Assembly (NCBI RefSeq): GCF_002553505.1 | Contig: NZ_PDCP01000017.1 | Coordinates: 43,115 to 107,114, forward strand | Length of the DNA stretch: 64,000 bases | Reading direction: 5' to 3' | DNA from: Mycolicibacterium agri | GTDB taxonomy: Bacteria > Actinomycetota > Actinomycetes > Mycobacteriales > Mycobacteriaceae | Shown here: positions 43,299 to 50,974 of the stretch, piece after piece | Layout of the letters: each line of letters starts with the position of its first letter | Position numbering within the stretch: position 1 is the stretch's first letter | Notes under the pieces: generated by a model | What the model was told of the DNA's origin: nothing | Database searches by the model: none | The model's input: only the letters and a program-made list of their open reading frames with translations | Made by a program: the position numbers and the translations under genes

Positions 43299-44326
43299 TG
43301 CGGCGTGCACCTACCCGAGGGCTGGGACCAGACCTTGACCGTGCGCACCGGCCCGCCGGGCTGCAGACCCGGCAGCTTCAACGTCACGTCGCAGGCATAG
43401 AAGTTGAAGAAGTCGCCGTAGACACCGCCGGCGCGGCCGATGATCTTCAGCGCGGTCGGCAACCGGGTCAGGATGTCGTTCAGCTGATCCTTCTGGTCGA
43501 CCAGCGGCTGCTGGATGACCTCCAGATGACCGACGGTGCTCTGCAGCAGAGGCCGGTTCTCGGCGAACAGGTCGCCGATCGTGCCGGCCGCGTCGCTGAT
43601 GTCGGCCACCGACGTCGCGATCGGGTCGGCCCGGTTTTTCAGGCCGGTGATCAACTTCTCGAAGTCCACGAGGGTCTCGTCGAATTGCTTCTGGTGCTTG
43701 ACGGTGGTGTCCAGCACGGCGTTGAGGTTGCGGATCACCTCGCCGATGGCCTGGTCACGGTCGGCCAGCGCGGACGTCAGCTGCGCCGTCTGGTCCAGGA
43801 TGTCGTTGATGGTGCCGCCCTGGCCCTGGAAGATCGTGATGATCGACTCGGCGATGTTGTTGACCTTGTCGGGGTCCAACGCGCGGAACACCGGCCGGAA
43901 GCCGCCGATGAGGGCATCCAGATCCAGCGCGGGCTCGGTCCGCTCGATCGGAATGGTGCCGCCTGCGGGCAAGCGCTGGTCGTTGTCGCCGCGCTTGAGC
44001 TCCATGTAGCGGTCGCCGATCAGGTTCAGGTAGCGGATCGACGCTGTCGTCCCCTGGTACAGCGGCAGGTCGCGTTCGACGTTGAAGTCGACCTTGACGC
44101 GTTTGCCGCCGTCGATCAGCTCGACCTTGGACACCTTGCCGACCTCTACACCAGAGGCACGGACGAATTGGCCGGGACGCAGCCCGCTGGCGTTGCTGAA
44201 GATCGCCGAATACCCGGTCGTGCGGTCGAACCGCATCTGACCGAACACCACGATGATGATCGCAGTGAAGAGCAGCAGCACCACTGAGAAGGCGCCGAGC
44301 TTGATGATGGTTCCGGTGATTCTCAT
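43295..44326 (-). CDS. mce1B: Mce1B lipid-transport MCE protein
   Basis: A 343-residue MCE protein, the shortest of the six as expected for B: TM (IIKLGAFSVVLLLFTAIIIVVFG), MCE domain (GYSAIFSNASGLRPGQFVRASGVEVGKV) and helical needle, no extended tail. ATG 44326 overlaps the mce1A stop (ATGA 44323-44326). The longer open frame upstream is a shadow of mce1A. It forms part of the inner-membrane-anchored Mce1 tunnel. Confidence 0.94.
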   Translation of the reverse strand: MRITGTIIKLGAFSVVLLLFTAIIIVVFGQMRFDRTTGYSAIFSNASGLRPGQFVRASGVEVGKVSKVELIDGGKRVKVDFNVERDLPLYQGTTASIRYLNLIGDRYMELKRGDNDQRLPAGGTIPIERTEPALDLDALIGGFRPVFRALDPDKVNNIAESIITIFQGQGGTINDILDQTAQLTSALADRDQAIGEVIRNLNAVLDTTVKHQKQFDETLVDFEKLITGLKNRADPIATSVADISDAAGTIGDLFAENRPLLQSTVGHLEVIQQPLVDQKDQLNDILTRLPTALKIIGRAGGVYGDFFNFYACDVTLKLPGLQPGGPVRTVKVWSQPSGRCTPQ

Positions 44327-45630
44327 GGGTTGATCGTGAACTCCCCCAACTGACGGCCCCAGATGTATTCGCTGCCGGGGAAAATGAGCGGCACTGGTAG
44401 CGGGACGGCCACCAGCGGCGGCGGTCCCGGAATAACAGCCGGGATGAGGCACGGCGGCAGGCCGGCGCAACCGAACGGTGAAGCCAGCTCGATGTGGTTG
44501 TACGGCGCGATCGAGGCGCCGGTGTCCATCACCAGGTACGGCGCCGGCCACAGGTCACGGGTCACCGGCTGCCAGCAGCCCGGCTTGCCTTCCGGACCGC
44601 CCGAGGCGTTCACCCGCGGCAGGTTGTCCGGGTAGACGTAGGCGTTGCTGGCGCCGAGAACCAACGAGTGGGTGTTCAGCGAGTAGCCGTTGCCGCCGAG
44701 GACCGAGGCGAACTTCGGCTCCACGTCGTGGTAGTTGCGGATCGTGCAGTACAGCGCGGGGCTGTACTCGTCGAGCAGCGCCGAGGTCGGCAGCAGGTCC
44801 TCAGCGCCGCGGACCAGGTACGGGCCACCCTTCTCGAAGATCTCACCGCCGGTGTTGCCGAAGCCGATCGAGGCCATCAGCGCCTGGTCGATGTTGCCCT
44901 GCTGCTCGTTGAGCGTGCGGGCCGTGGTGACGGCGTTCTCCAGGCCGTCGAACAGATCCGGCGCAGCGTTGGCGTACGTGTCGCCGAGGTCGGCGAGCAG
45001 CCGGTTGTCCTCGCGGATCTGCGGCATCCGTGGGTTCAGGTCGGCGAGGATCTCGTTGCCGTTGATGATCGACTGGCCGAACCGATCGCCGAGGCCCTGC
45101 AGGGCCTGCGCCGTCGCGCTCAGCGTCTGGTTCAGCTTGATCGGGTCGACCTTCTCCGCCACCGACGTCACCGTCTCGAACAAAGTGTTGAACTCCGTCG
45201 TGACGTGTGTCGCGTCGATGACGTCGCCCGGCGCGATGCGTTGCGGCGACGGGTCTTTCGGCGACGAGAACGAGATGTACTTGTTGCCGAACACCGTCGT
45301 CGCGCTGATGTTGGCGTCGACGTTTCTGGGGATCAGCCGCAGGTACTTCGGATCCACCTCGAGCGTGATCTCGGCCCGCGTCTCGTCGCCGACAGTGGTC
45401 GCGTTGACGGCGCCGACCTTGCCGATCTCGACGCCGTTGAAGGTCACCTTGGCGCCCGGGTCCATCGAGAGGCCCGCGCGACCCGACATCAGGATCAGCT
45501 TGTCGCGGTCCAGGAAGTCGCCGCGGAACTGCATGTACACCAGCACGATCGCGACGATCGTCAGGAGCGTCAACACCAACCCCGCCAGCTTGAATGGCGG
45601 GGTCCTCGGAGCGTTCAGCGGTGCCGTCAT
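44323..45630 (-). CDS. mce1A: Mce1A lipid-transport MCE protein
   Basis: A 435-residue MCE protein, the founding member of the family (mammalian cell entry). TM FKLAGLVLTLLTIVAIVLVYM is followed by the MCE domain (LILMSGRAGLSMDPGAKVTFNGVEIGKVG), a helical region, and a C-terminal globular part with a CTIRNYHDVEPKF region and several Cys. ATG 45630 is 3 bp after the yrbE1B stop. It functions in long-chain fatty-acid uptake in complex with B-F. All signature elements look intact. Confidence 0.95.
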   Translation of the reverse strand: MTAPLNAPRTPPFKLAGLVLTLLTIVAIVLVYMQFRGDFLDRDKLILMSGRAGLSMDPGAKVTFNGVEIGKVGAVNATTVGDETRAEITLEVDPKYLRLIPRNVDANISATTVFGNKYISFSSPKDPSPQRIAPGDVIDATHVTTEFNTLFETVTSVAEKVDPIKLNQTLSATAQALQGLGDRFGQSIINGNEILADLNPRMPQIREDNRLLADLGDTYANAAPDLFDGLENAVTTARTLNEQQGNIDQALMASIGFGNTGGEIFEKGGPYLVRGAEDLLPTSALLDEYSPALYCTIRNYHDVEPKFASVLGGNGYSLNTHSLVLGASNAYVYPDNLPRVNASGGPEGKPGCWQPVTRDLWPAPYLVMDTGASIAPYNHIELASPFGCAGLPPCLIPAVIPGPPPLVAVPLPVPLIFPGSEYIWGRQLGEFTINP

Positions 45631-45633
45631 GCG

Positions 45634-46509
45634 CTACACCGTCAGGTTGAAGTTCGGGTCGGTGCCGTACAGCGCCAACGAAGCGAACAGAACAACGCAG
45701 ACGATCGCCACCAGCGAGGCCCTCATCGACCGGCCGACGGCCTCGCCGACGCCCACCGGGCCGCCGCTGGCGTAGTAGCCGTAGTAGCAGTGGTTGAGCA
45801 TCACGATGACCGAGATGATGATCGCCTGCACGAACGACCAGAACACGTCGTCGGGGCGCAGGAACGTGCGGAAGTAGTGCTCGTAGGTGCCGATCGACTG
45901 GCCGTAGAAGAACGTGGTGGTCACCTGCGCCGACAGGAACGACATGATGATCGCCATCGCATACAGCGGGATGATGACGATGAAGCCGGCCATGATGCGG
46001 GTCGACACCAGATACGAGATCGACTTGATGCCCATCACTTCGAGGGCGTCGATCTCCTCGGCGATGCGCATGGCACCGAGCTCGGCGGTGGCGCCCGCGC
46101 CGACCGTCGCCGCAAGCGCCTGACCCGAGACCACCGGCGCCGCGATGCGGACGTTGATCAGCGCGGCGAAGAACCCGGTGAACGCCTCGACGCCGATATT
46201 GCCCAGTGAGGCGAAGCCCTGAATGGCGACCAGCGACGAACCGGACAGGGTGACGAAGCCGACGATCGCGACGGTGCCGCCGATGACCGCCATCGCGCCG
46301 GTGCCCATGCCGATCTCGGCGATCAGCCGCAGCGTCTCCCTGCGGTAGTAGCGCAGGGCGTGGCCGATTGAGCCCATCGCCGTGATGACGAACCAGGCGA
46401 CATGACCGACGCTGTCGAGAAACCGCCCCGGCGCACCCAATGCCCGCTCGGTGCGGGCATAGCCCCGCGGGAAGCGTGCCCGCAGCACGTTGACGTTCGT
46501 AGTGGCCAT
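45634..46509 (-). CDS. yrbE1B: YrbE1B, Mce1 transporter permease
   Basis: A 291-residue MlaE-family permease with six hydrophobic segments. The IGMGTGAMAVIGGTVAIVGFV and GATAELGAMRIAEEIDALEVMGI motifs (the EExDAxxxxGxxP-like cytosolic loop that couples to an MceG-type ATPase) are present. ATG 46509 follows the yrbE1A stop by 1 bp; ATG 46536 inside yrbE1A would add 9 residues. It pairs with YrbE1A to form the inner-membrane channel. The ATPase MceG is encoded elsewhere. Confidence 0.94.
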   Translation of the reverse strand: MATTNVNVLRARFPRGYARTERALGAPGRFLDSVGHVAWFVITAMGSIGHALRYYRRETLRLIAEIGMGTGAMAVIGGTVAIVGFVTLSGSSLVAIQGFASLGNIGVEAFTGFFAALINVRIAAPVVSGQALAATVGAGATAELGAMRIAEEIDALEVMGIKSISYLVSTRIMAGFIVIIPLYAMAIIMSFLSAQVTTTFFYGQSIGTYEHYFRTFLRPDDVFWSFVQAIIISVIVMLNHCYYGYYASGGPVGVGEAVGRSMRASLVAIVCVVLFASLALYGTDPNFNLTV

Positions 46510-46510
46510 A

Positions 46511-47311
46511 TCAGCGCCCCGTCCCGAATCGGACACCGATGGTGGTGAGCACGACGTTGACCGCGAACAGAGCCACCACGCAGAGCACCAGCGTCTCGTT
46601 CACCGCGGTGCCGACGCCCTTGGCGCCGCCCGCGACGGTCAGACCGCGGTAGCAGCCGACCAGCCCGGCGATCAGACCGAACGTGCCCGCCTTGATGATC
46701 GAGATGACGACCTCGGGCAGGCCGGTGATCAACGTCAGCGTGGACACGTAGGCGCCCGCGGACACGTTCTGCAGATAGACACCGAATATGAAGCCACCCA
46801 CCAGGCCGACGGTGATCACCGCGCCGTTGAGAAGGACTGCCACGAACGTGGAGGCCACCACGCGGGGAACGACGAGGCGGTGGATGGGGTCGATGCCGAG
46901 GACCTCGAGGGCGTCAATCTCCTCGCGGATGGTGCGGGCACCGAGGTCGGCGCAGATCGCGGTCGAGCCCGCGCCGGCGACCACGAGCACCGTGACCAAC
47001 GGACCAAGCTGCGTGACGGCGCCGATCGCCGCGCCCGCGCCCGACACATCGGCCGCGCCGAACTCGGCGAGCAGGATGTTGAGGGTAAAGATGAGGAGCA
47101 CGGTCAGGGGGATGGAAACCGCAAGGGTGGGCAGGAACGCCACCCGCATCAAGAACCAGCTCTGCAGCACGAACTCGCGCCACTGGAACGGCGGACGGAA
47201 CAGGGCCTTACCGGTGAGCACACACATCCGCACAAAGCCACCGACAGCCTCCAGCGCCGGCCGGGCCTGATTGGTGACGTACTCACCAAGCCGCGGCTGT
47301 GTGGCTGTCAC
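46511..47311 (-). CDS. yrbE1A: YrbE1A, Mce1 transporter permease
   Basis: A 266-residue MlaE-family permease: FLPTLAVSIPLTVLLIFTLNILLAEFG, GPLVTVLVVAGAGSTAICADLGARTIREEIDALEVLGIDPIHRLVVPR carries the conserved coupling loop. GTG 47311 starts it. It is the first gene of the yrbE1AB-mce1A-F block, 212 bp downstream of fadD5, a gap that may hold a secondary promoter. Partner of YrbE1B. Confidence 0.94.
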   Translation of the reverse strand: MTATQPRLGEYVTNQARPALEAVGGFVRMCVLTGKALFRPPFQWREFVLQSWFLMRVAFLPTLAVSIPLTVLLIFTLNILLAEFGAADVSGAGAAIGAVTQLGPLVTVLVVAGAGSTAICADLGARTIREEIDALEVLGIDPIHRLVVPRVVASTFVAVLLNGAVITVGLVGGFIFGVYLQNVSAGAYVSTLTLITGLPEVVISIIKAGTFGLIAGLVGCYRGLTVAGGAKGVGTAVNETLVLCVVALFAVNVVLTTIGVRFGTGR

Positions 47312-47413
47312 CAGCGCGCTCCTGCGCCCACGCCACGGCCAGCGCGGCGGTACGGCAGCCCCTGTCGCACGCCCCCTCCTTGCACCAAACCCATGTATGT
47401 GAGCACCCTCTCC

Positions 47414-47427
47414 CTACCCGTGGGTAG
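47414..47427. promoter_or_regulatory. Dyad in the fadD5-yrbE1A gap
   Basis: CTACCC-GT-GGGTAG is a perfect 6-bp-arm palindrome in the 212-bp space between fadD5 and yrbE1A, ~103 bp upstream of yrbE1A. It could be an operator for an internal mce1 promoter or a weak attenuator. The remainder of 47312-47523 shows nothing else clear. Confidence 0.4.
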
Positions 47428-47523
47428 TAAGACGGACCACAGGACTGTACCCGATGCCACGGCCGAGTCGCACCGCATCCGGCGGATTGAGACCTGAACC
47501 GTTAGCAAACCCCCCGCTTTCCC

Positions 47524-49158
47524 TCATCCTTCGGTCCTACCGGCAGAAACTGTTGCCGCAGAGGAGTTTTCGCTAGCGTCAACCGACCTTGCGGCGCCGA
47601 ACCGGTTTCGCAGTTCTGTCTTGAGCACTTTTCCGGCCGGGTTGCGCGGCAAAGCATCCACGATTTCCAGATGCTTCGGGTGCTTGTAGCGCGCCAGCCG
47701 TTCGTTCAGAAAGTCCTTGAGATCGGCCAGGCTGAGGTCGGGTTGCGTGACTGCAGCGACCGCAACCGGGACCTCGCCCCACTTCTCGTCGCGTCGTCCG
47801 ATCACCGCCACTTCGGCGATCGCGGGGTGGGCTGCGAGCACGTTTTCGACTTCGGCGCAGTAGATGTTCTCGCCGCCGGAGATGATCATGTCCTTCTTGC
47901 GGTCGACCACCCAGATGTAGCCCTCTTCGTCCTGGCGCACCAGATCGCCTGAGTGAAACCAGCCGCCGGCAAAAGCTTCGGCGGTGGCTTTCGGATTGTT
48001 CCAATAGCCGGCCATCAGCGTGGGTGCGCGATAGACGATTTCGCCGACCTGACCGACCGGCACATCGTTCATGTCGTCGTCGACGATGCGGGCGCTGACG
48101 GTCGGGATGACCTTGCCCACCGAACCGAGTTTGCGAATTGCGTCGTCGCCCAACAACATACAGGTCACCGGCGACATTTCGGTCTGGCCGAAAGCCGCGA
48201 GAATCTGGCAGCCGGGGAAGGTTTCGGCCATCGCGCGCAGCAGCGTGTCCGATGCGGGCGCGGCACCCCATGACAACACACGCAGCCGCAGTCTGCGTGG
48301 ATTGGCGCGCTGTTCGGCGCAAACGGCCTGCCACTGTGCGGGCACGAGAAAGATGCCGGTGACCTTTTCTGCTTCCAGAACATCGAGCAGTGCGCCGGGA
48401 TCGAAATCGCCGAGCGGGTAGATGACCGTCGGCGAGCCGAGCAGCAGACCGATGATCATGTTGCCGATGCCGGCGATGTGAAAAAGCGGGATACCGATGA
48501 AGCCGACGTCATTGTTGATGTCGGCGCCGCTGGTGAACAAGAACGTCATCGCCTGTCCGGCGATGTTGGTGTGGGTGAGCACCGCACCCTTCGGCCGCCC
48601 CGTCGTGCCGGAGGTGTACATGATCAGCGCCGGCGAGTCGTTGGGGATGTCGACCGGCGCGGGCGGGTCACCGGGTTCGTTCAACAAGTCGTCGTAGCCG
48701 AGCACGCCGTCCTCGGTGGACCCGCCGGCGACGATGACGGTCTCGAGGGTCGGCTCGATGCCTTTGACCGCGGTCGCCACCCTGGCCAGCACGGCCTCGG
48801 TGATCACCACCTTGGCGTCGCAGTCGCTGACCAGGAAGGCGATCTCGGGCGGGGTCATGCGAAAGTTCACCGGCACGGCGATGGCGCCGAGCTTGTTGGC
48901 CGCCAAAAACGACTCGATGAACTCGGTCCGGTTGAGCATCAGGATCATCACCCGGTCACCGAAGCGGACCCCGCGACGGCTGAGCGCACCGGCGAGCGCG
49001 GTGACGCGGCGGTCGAGCTCACCCCAGGTGGTGGTTTGACCGAGGAAGCGCAGTGCGGTCGCGTCGGGCTGCATGAGCGCGTGCCGCGCCAATTGATTGG
49101 TCCAGTTCTGCCTTCTCGCGAGATACGGCTGATCGGTCGGCGACGGCTGATCGGTCAA
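47524..49158 (-). CDS. fadD5: Fatty-acyl-CoA/AMP ligase FadD5
   Basis: A 544-residue acyl-CoA synthetase (ANL family). The P-loop-like MYTSGTTGRPKGAVLTHTN (A3), FGQTEMSP (A5), SGDLVRQDEEGYIWVVDRKKDMIISGGENIYCAEVE (A7-A8) and C-terminal NPAGKVLKTEL with the catalytic Lys (A10) are all present. It activates fatty acids to acyl-CoA in the cytosol, presumably those imported by Mce1. TTG 49158 has GGGAG 8-9 nt upstream. By position it is fadD5 (Rv0166), first gene of the mce1 operon and divergent from mce1R. Confidence 0.93.
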   Translation of the reverse strand: MTDQPSPTDQPYLARRQNWTNQLARHALMQPDATALRFLGQTTTWGELDRRVTALAGALSRRGVRFGDRVMILMLNRTEFIESFLAANKLGAIAVPVNFRMTPPEIAFLVSDCDAKVVITEAVLARVATAVKGIEPTLETVIVAGGSTEDGVLGYDDLLNEPGDPPAPVDIPNDSPALIMYTSGTTGRPKGAVLTHTNIAGQAMTFLFTSGADINNDVGFIGIPLFHIAGIGNMIIGLLLGSPTVIYPLGDFDPGALLDVLEAEKVTGIFLVPAQWQAVCAEQRANPRRLRLRVLSWGAAPASDTLLRAMAETFPGCQILAAFGQTEMSPVTCMLLGDDAIRKLGSVGKVIPTVSARIVDDDMNDVPVGQVGEIVYRAPTLMAGYWNNPKATAEAFAGGWFHSGDLVRQDEEGYIWVVDRKKDMIISGGENIYCAEVENVLAAHPAIAEVAVIGRRDEKWGEVPVAVAAVTQPDLSLADLKDFLNERLARYKHPKHLEIVDALPRNPAGKVLKTELRNRFGAARSVDASENSSAATVSAGRTEG

Positions 49159-49189
49159 CGGCTGCGCTCCCGGTAGCAGGGTGTTTATA

Positions 49190-49199
49190 TTTGATCAAA
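49190..49199. promoter_or_regulatory. Palindrome between fadD5 and mce1R, candidate Mce1R operator
   Basis: TTTGATCAAA is a perfect 10-bp palindrome in an AT-rich patch (TTTATATTTGATCAAACA) midway in the 107-bp divergent promoter region, where the GntR regulator of the mce1 operon is expected to bind. It overlaps AT-rich sequence that could be the -10 region of fadD5. Confidence 0.45.
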
Positions 49200-49265
49200 C
49201 ATGGTGTCGTCCCGGTCACACTATGGCCTTGGCGGTCAGGGGACAACCCCTCGAATGGAGGCCAC

Positions 49266-49958
49266 GTGAACGCACCGGCGAAAGCAGTCCGCCGCCGCCG
49301 GCCGACGGTGCGCCGCGAGCAGATGTCCGACGAGGTCGCGGGGCATCTGCGGGCTGCGATCATGTCCGGCGCGCTGCTGCCGGGGACCTTCATCCGGCTC
49401 GACGAAACAGCCGCTCAACTGGGCGTCAGCATCACGCCGGTGCGCGAAGCGCTGCGCACGCTACGGGGTGAGGGCATGGTGCTGCTCGAGCCGCACCGCG
49501 GCCATGTGGTCGCGCCGTTGAGCCGACGCGACATCGAAGACATCTTCTGGCTGCAGTCGACCATCGCCAAAGAGCTGGCGGTTGCGGCCACGGAGCGGAT
49601 CACCGACGACGAAATCGACATGCTGTCGCGGCTCAACGACGAGTTGGCCGCCGCCGTCGCGACCCGTGACGCCGAAGCCATCACGGCCGCGGAGTTCGCG
49701 TTTCACCGCTGCCTGAACCACGCCACCGGCCGAATCAAGTTGGCGTGGTTCCTGCTTCACGTGGCGCGCTACATGCCGCCGCTGATCTATGTGTCCGATC
49801 CGCAGTGGGGCGTCGATGCGGTGGAGAACCACCGCCAGCTGATCACCGCCCTGCGCCGGCGCGATGTCGACGAAGTCGTCCGGCTGACCGGATGGCAATT
49901 CGACGACGGCGCACGGCGATTGACGGCCCAACTCGAGAAGGCCGGCGCCTGGAGCTGA
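49266..49958 (+). CDS. mce1R: GntR/FadR family regulator Mce1R
   Basis: A 230-residue FCD-type GntR repressor. The winged HTH is EQMSDEVAGHLRAAIMSGALLPGTFIRLDETAAQLGVSITPVREALRTLRGEGMV; the C-terminal FCD ligand domain contains ITAAEFAFHRCLNHATG with metal/ligand His residues. GTG 49266 is preceded by ATGGAGG; the frame upstream is non-coding. Divergent from fadD5, it matches Mce1R (Rv0165c), which represses the mce1 operon in response to fatty acids. Confidence 0.9.
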   Translation: MNAPAKAVRRRRPTVRREQMSDEVAGHLRAAIMSGALLPGTFIRLDETAAQLGVSITPVREALRTLRGEGMVLLEPHRGHVVAPLSRRDIEDIFWLQSTIAKELAVAATERITDDEIDMLSRLNDELAAAVATRDAEAITAAEFAFHRCLNHATGRIKLAWFLLHVARYMPPLIYVSDPQWGVDAVENHRQLITALRRRDVDEVVRLTGWQFDDGARRLTAQLEKAGAWS

Positions 49959-49997
49959 GGCGTTGGTTGCTTCTTGGTTGCTTGAGGCCTCAGTTGG

Positions 49998-50159
49998 TCA
50001 GTTGGACTTCTTCGAGCCCTTGCCGGAATTCTTGCCGCCCTTCTTCGAGGCGTCCGGCGTATTGGCGATCGCGGCCGCCCTCGACTTGCTCATGCCCTTC
50101 TTGCGTAGGCCCTCGTACTGTTTGTCGTTCTTGACACTTGAGCCGTGGTCCTTGGCCAT
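49998..50159 (-). CDS. Small basic DUF7218-like protein
   Basis: A 53-residue Lys/Gly/Ser-rich cytosolic protein (MAKDHGSSVKNDKQYEGLRKKGMSKSRAAAIAN...KKGGKNSGKGSKKSN). The pattern Y-E-x-L-x-x-x-G-M-S-K-x-x-A-A-x-I-A-N is shared by a widespread family of small proteins of unknown function that look like a Rho-N/SAP-like nucleic-acid-binding helix pair plus a basic tail. ATG 50159 has a clear GGGAGG ribosome binding site. The longer upstream frame is unsupported. Confidence 0.7.
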   Translation of the reverse strand: MAKDHGSSVKNDKQYEGLRKKGMSKSRAAAIANTPDASKKGGKNSGKGSKKSN

Positions 50160-50270
50160 GTCGCCTCCCTGCGGTGTTGTCCGCAGGGAGTACCCGGTGT
50201 GATCAACTGCCGAACGTGAAGTCTCTGCGAGATTCGTGCCGGATTTTCGCAAGGGCTTCACGTTGGGCGG

Positions 50271-50351
50271 GTGCGTGACTGACGGACCGGGTGCGTGACT
50301 GACGGACCGGGTGCGTGACTGACGGAGCGAGCGCGTGGACTGACGGAGCGG
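50271..50351. repeat. Four tandem ~20-bp repeats
   Basis: The unit GTGCGTGACTGACGGACCGG occurs at 50271-50290 and 50291-50310 exactly, at 50311-50330 with two or three changes, and at 50331-50351 as a degenerate 21-bp copy. Together they occupy most of the leader upstream of the small membrane protein at 50399. No promoter is clear in 50160-50270; the repeat may be a regulator array or a minisatellite. Confidence 0.85.
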
Positions 50352-50398
50352 TTAATTTCGTGTCCGGCGGGTATCTCCATCCGAAGAAGGAGGTCATC

Positions 50399-50602
50399 AT
50401 GCATGCGTTGAATGGCCTACTCGGTGTGGTGCTGGGGATCCTCGGGGCCGTGCTCGGAGTGGTGCTCGGAATCGTGGCGGCGCTCGTCTGGATCGTCGGC
50501 TTGGTGCTGTGCGTGACAGTTCTGTTGATCCCCCTGGGGATTCCGGTCATGAAGTTGGGCCGTCGCCTGCTGTCGCTCGCCGGGGACCTGATGCATATAT
50601 AA
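50399..50602 (+). CDS. Small membrane protein, paralogue of the next gene
   Basis: A 67-residue protein with two hydrophobic stretches rich in Gly/Leu/Val (LLGVVLGILGAVLGVVLGIVAALVWIVGLVLCVTVLL is nearly continuous) then a short basic end (KLGRRLLSLAGDL). The motif LCVTxxLxPLGIPV is shared with the neighbour at 50623. The ATG has a near-perfect AAGGAGG 5 nt upstream. Function unknown. The pair lies upstream of the gas-vesicle block but separated from it by ~1.1 kb and a terminator-like hairpin. Confidence 0.75.
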   Translation: MHALNGLLGVVLGILGAVLGVVLGIVAALVWIVGLVLCVTVLLIPLGIPVMKLGRRLLSLAGDLMHI

Positions 50603-50622
50603 CGCAATCGAAGGAGGCCGCC

Positions 50623-50925
50623 GTGCGCCTACTACGAGGGCTCGGGGGCGCGCTGCTGTGGATCCTCGGCGGGCTGCTCGGCCTCGTCGGGCTGATCCTG
50701 TGCGTGACGATCATCCTGCTTCCGTTGGGCATACCGCTGGTGCGGTTGTCCGCCAACTTGTTGCGAACCGCTGCGCAGCTGATGCTGCCCCGCGCAGTGG
50801 CCCATCCGGTCAAGGCCGCCAAGAAGCAGAACCGCAAGATCCAATCGGCGGCATCGAGCACAGCCAGTGATACCGCCAAGAGCGCCCGCAAGACGGCGCG
50901 CAGGATGCGTAAGCGCATCGCCTGA
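50623..50925 (+). CDS. Small membrane protein with basic C-terminal tail
   Basis: A 100-residue paralogue of the preceding gene: hydrophobic GGALLWILGGLLGLVGLILCVTIILLPLGIPLVRL then a ~50-residue Lys/Arg/Ala/Ser tail (KAAKKQNRKIQ...KTARRMRKRIA) that could bind nucleic acid or anionic lipid. GTG 50623 has AAGGAGG. The 20-bp gap and shared motif show tandem duplication with tail gain. Function unknown; not a known gas-vesicle gene. Confidence 0.75.
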   Translation: MRLLRGLGGALLWILGGLLGLVGLILCVTIILLPLGIPLVRLSANLLRTAAQLMLPRAVAHPVKAAKKQNRKIQSAASSTASDTAKSARKTARRMRKRIA

Positions 50926-50933
50926 AAGACCCT

Positions 50934-50974
50934 GCACCACAGGGGCGTTGGCGTGCCGAGTGGCGCCCCGGTGC
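50934..50974 (+). terminator. Hairpin downstream of the small membrane protein pair
   Basis: GCACC (50934-50938) and GGGGCG (50942-50947) pair with CGCCCC (50964-50969) and GGTGC (50970-50974), an 11-bp stem with one 3-nt bulge. It starts 9 nt after the stop codon; only a mixed T-rich stretch follows, so it is terminator-like but not canonical. Confidence 0.5.

Noticed and set aside
50271..50351. CRISPR array
   Set aside because: Repeats abut directly without spacers and no cas genes are nearby.
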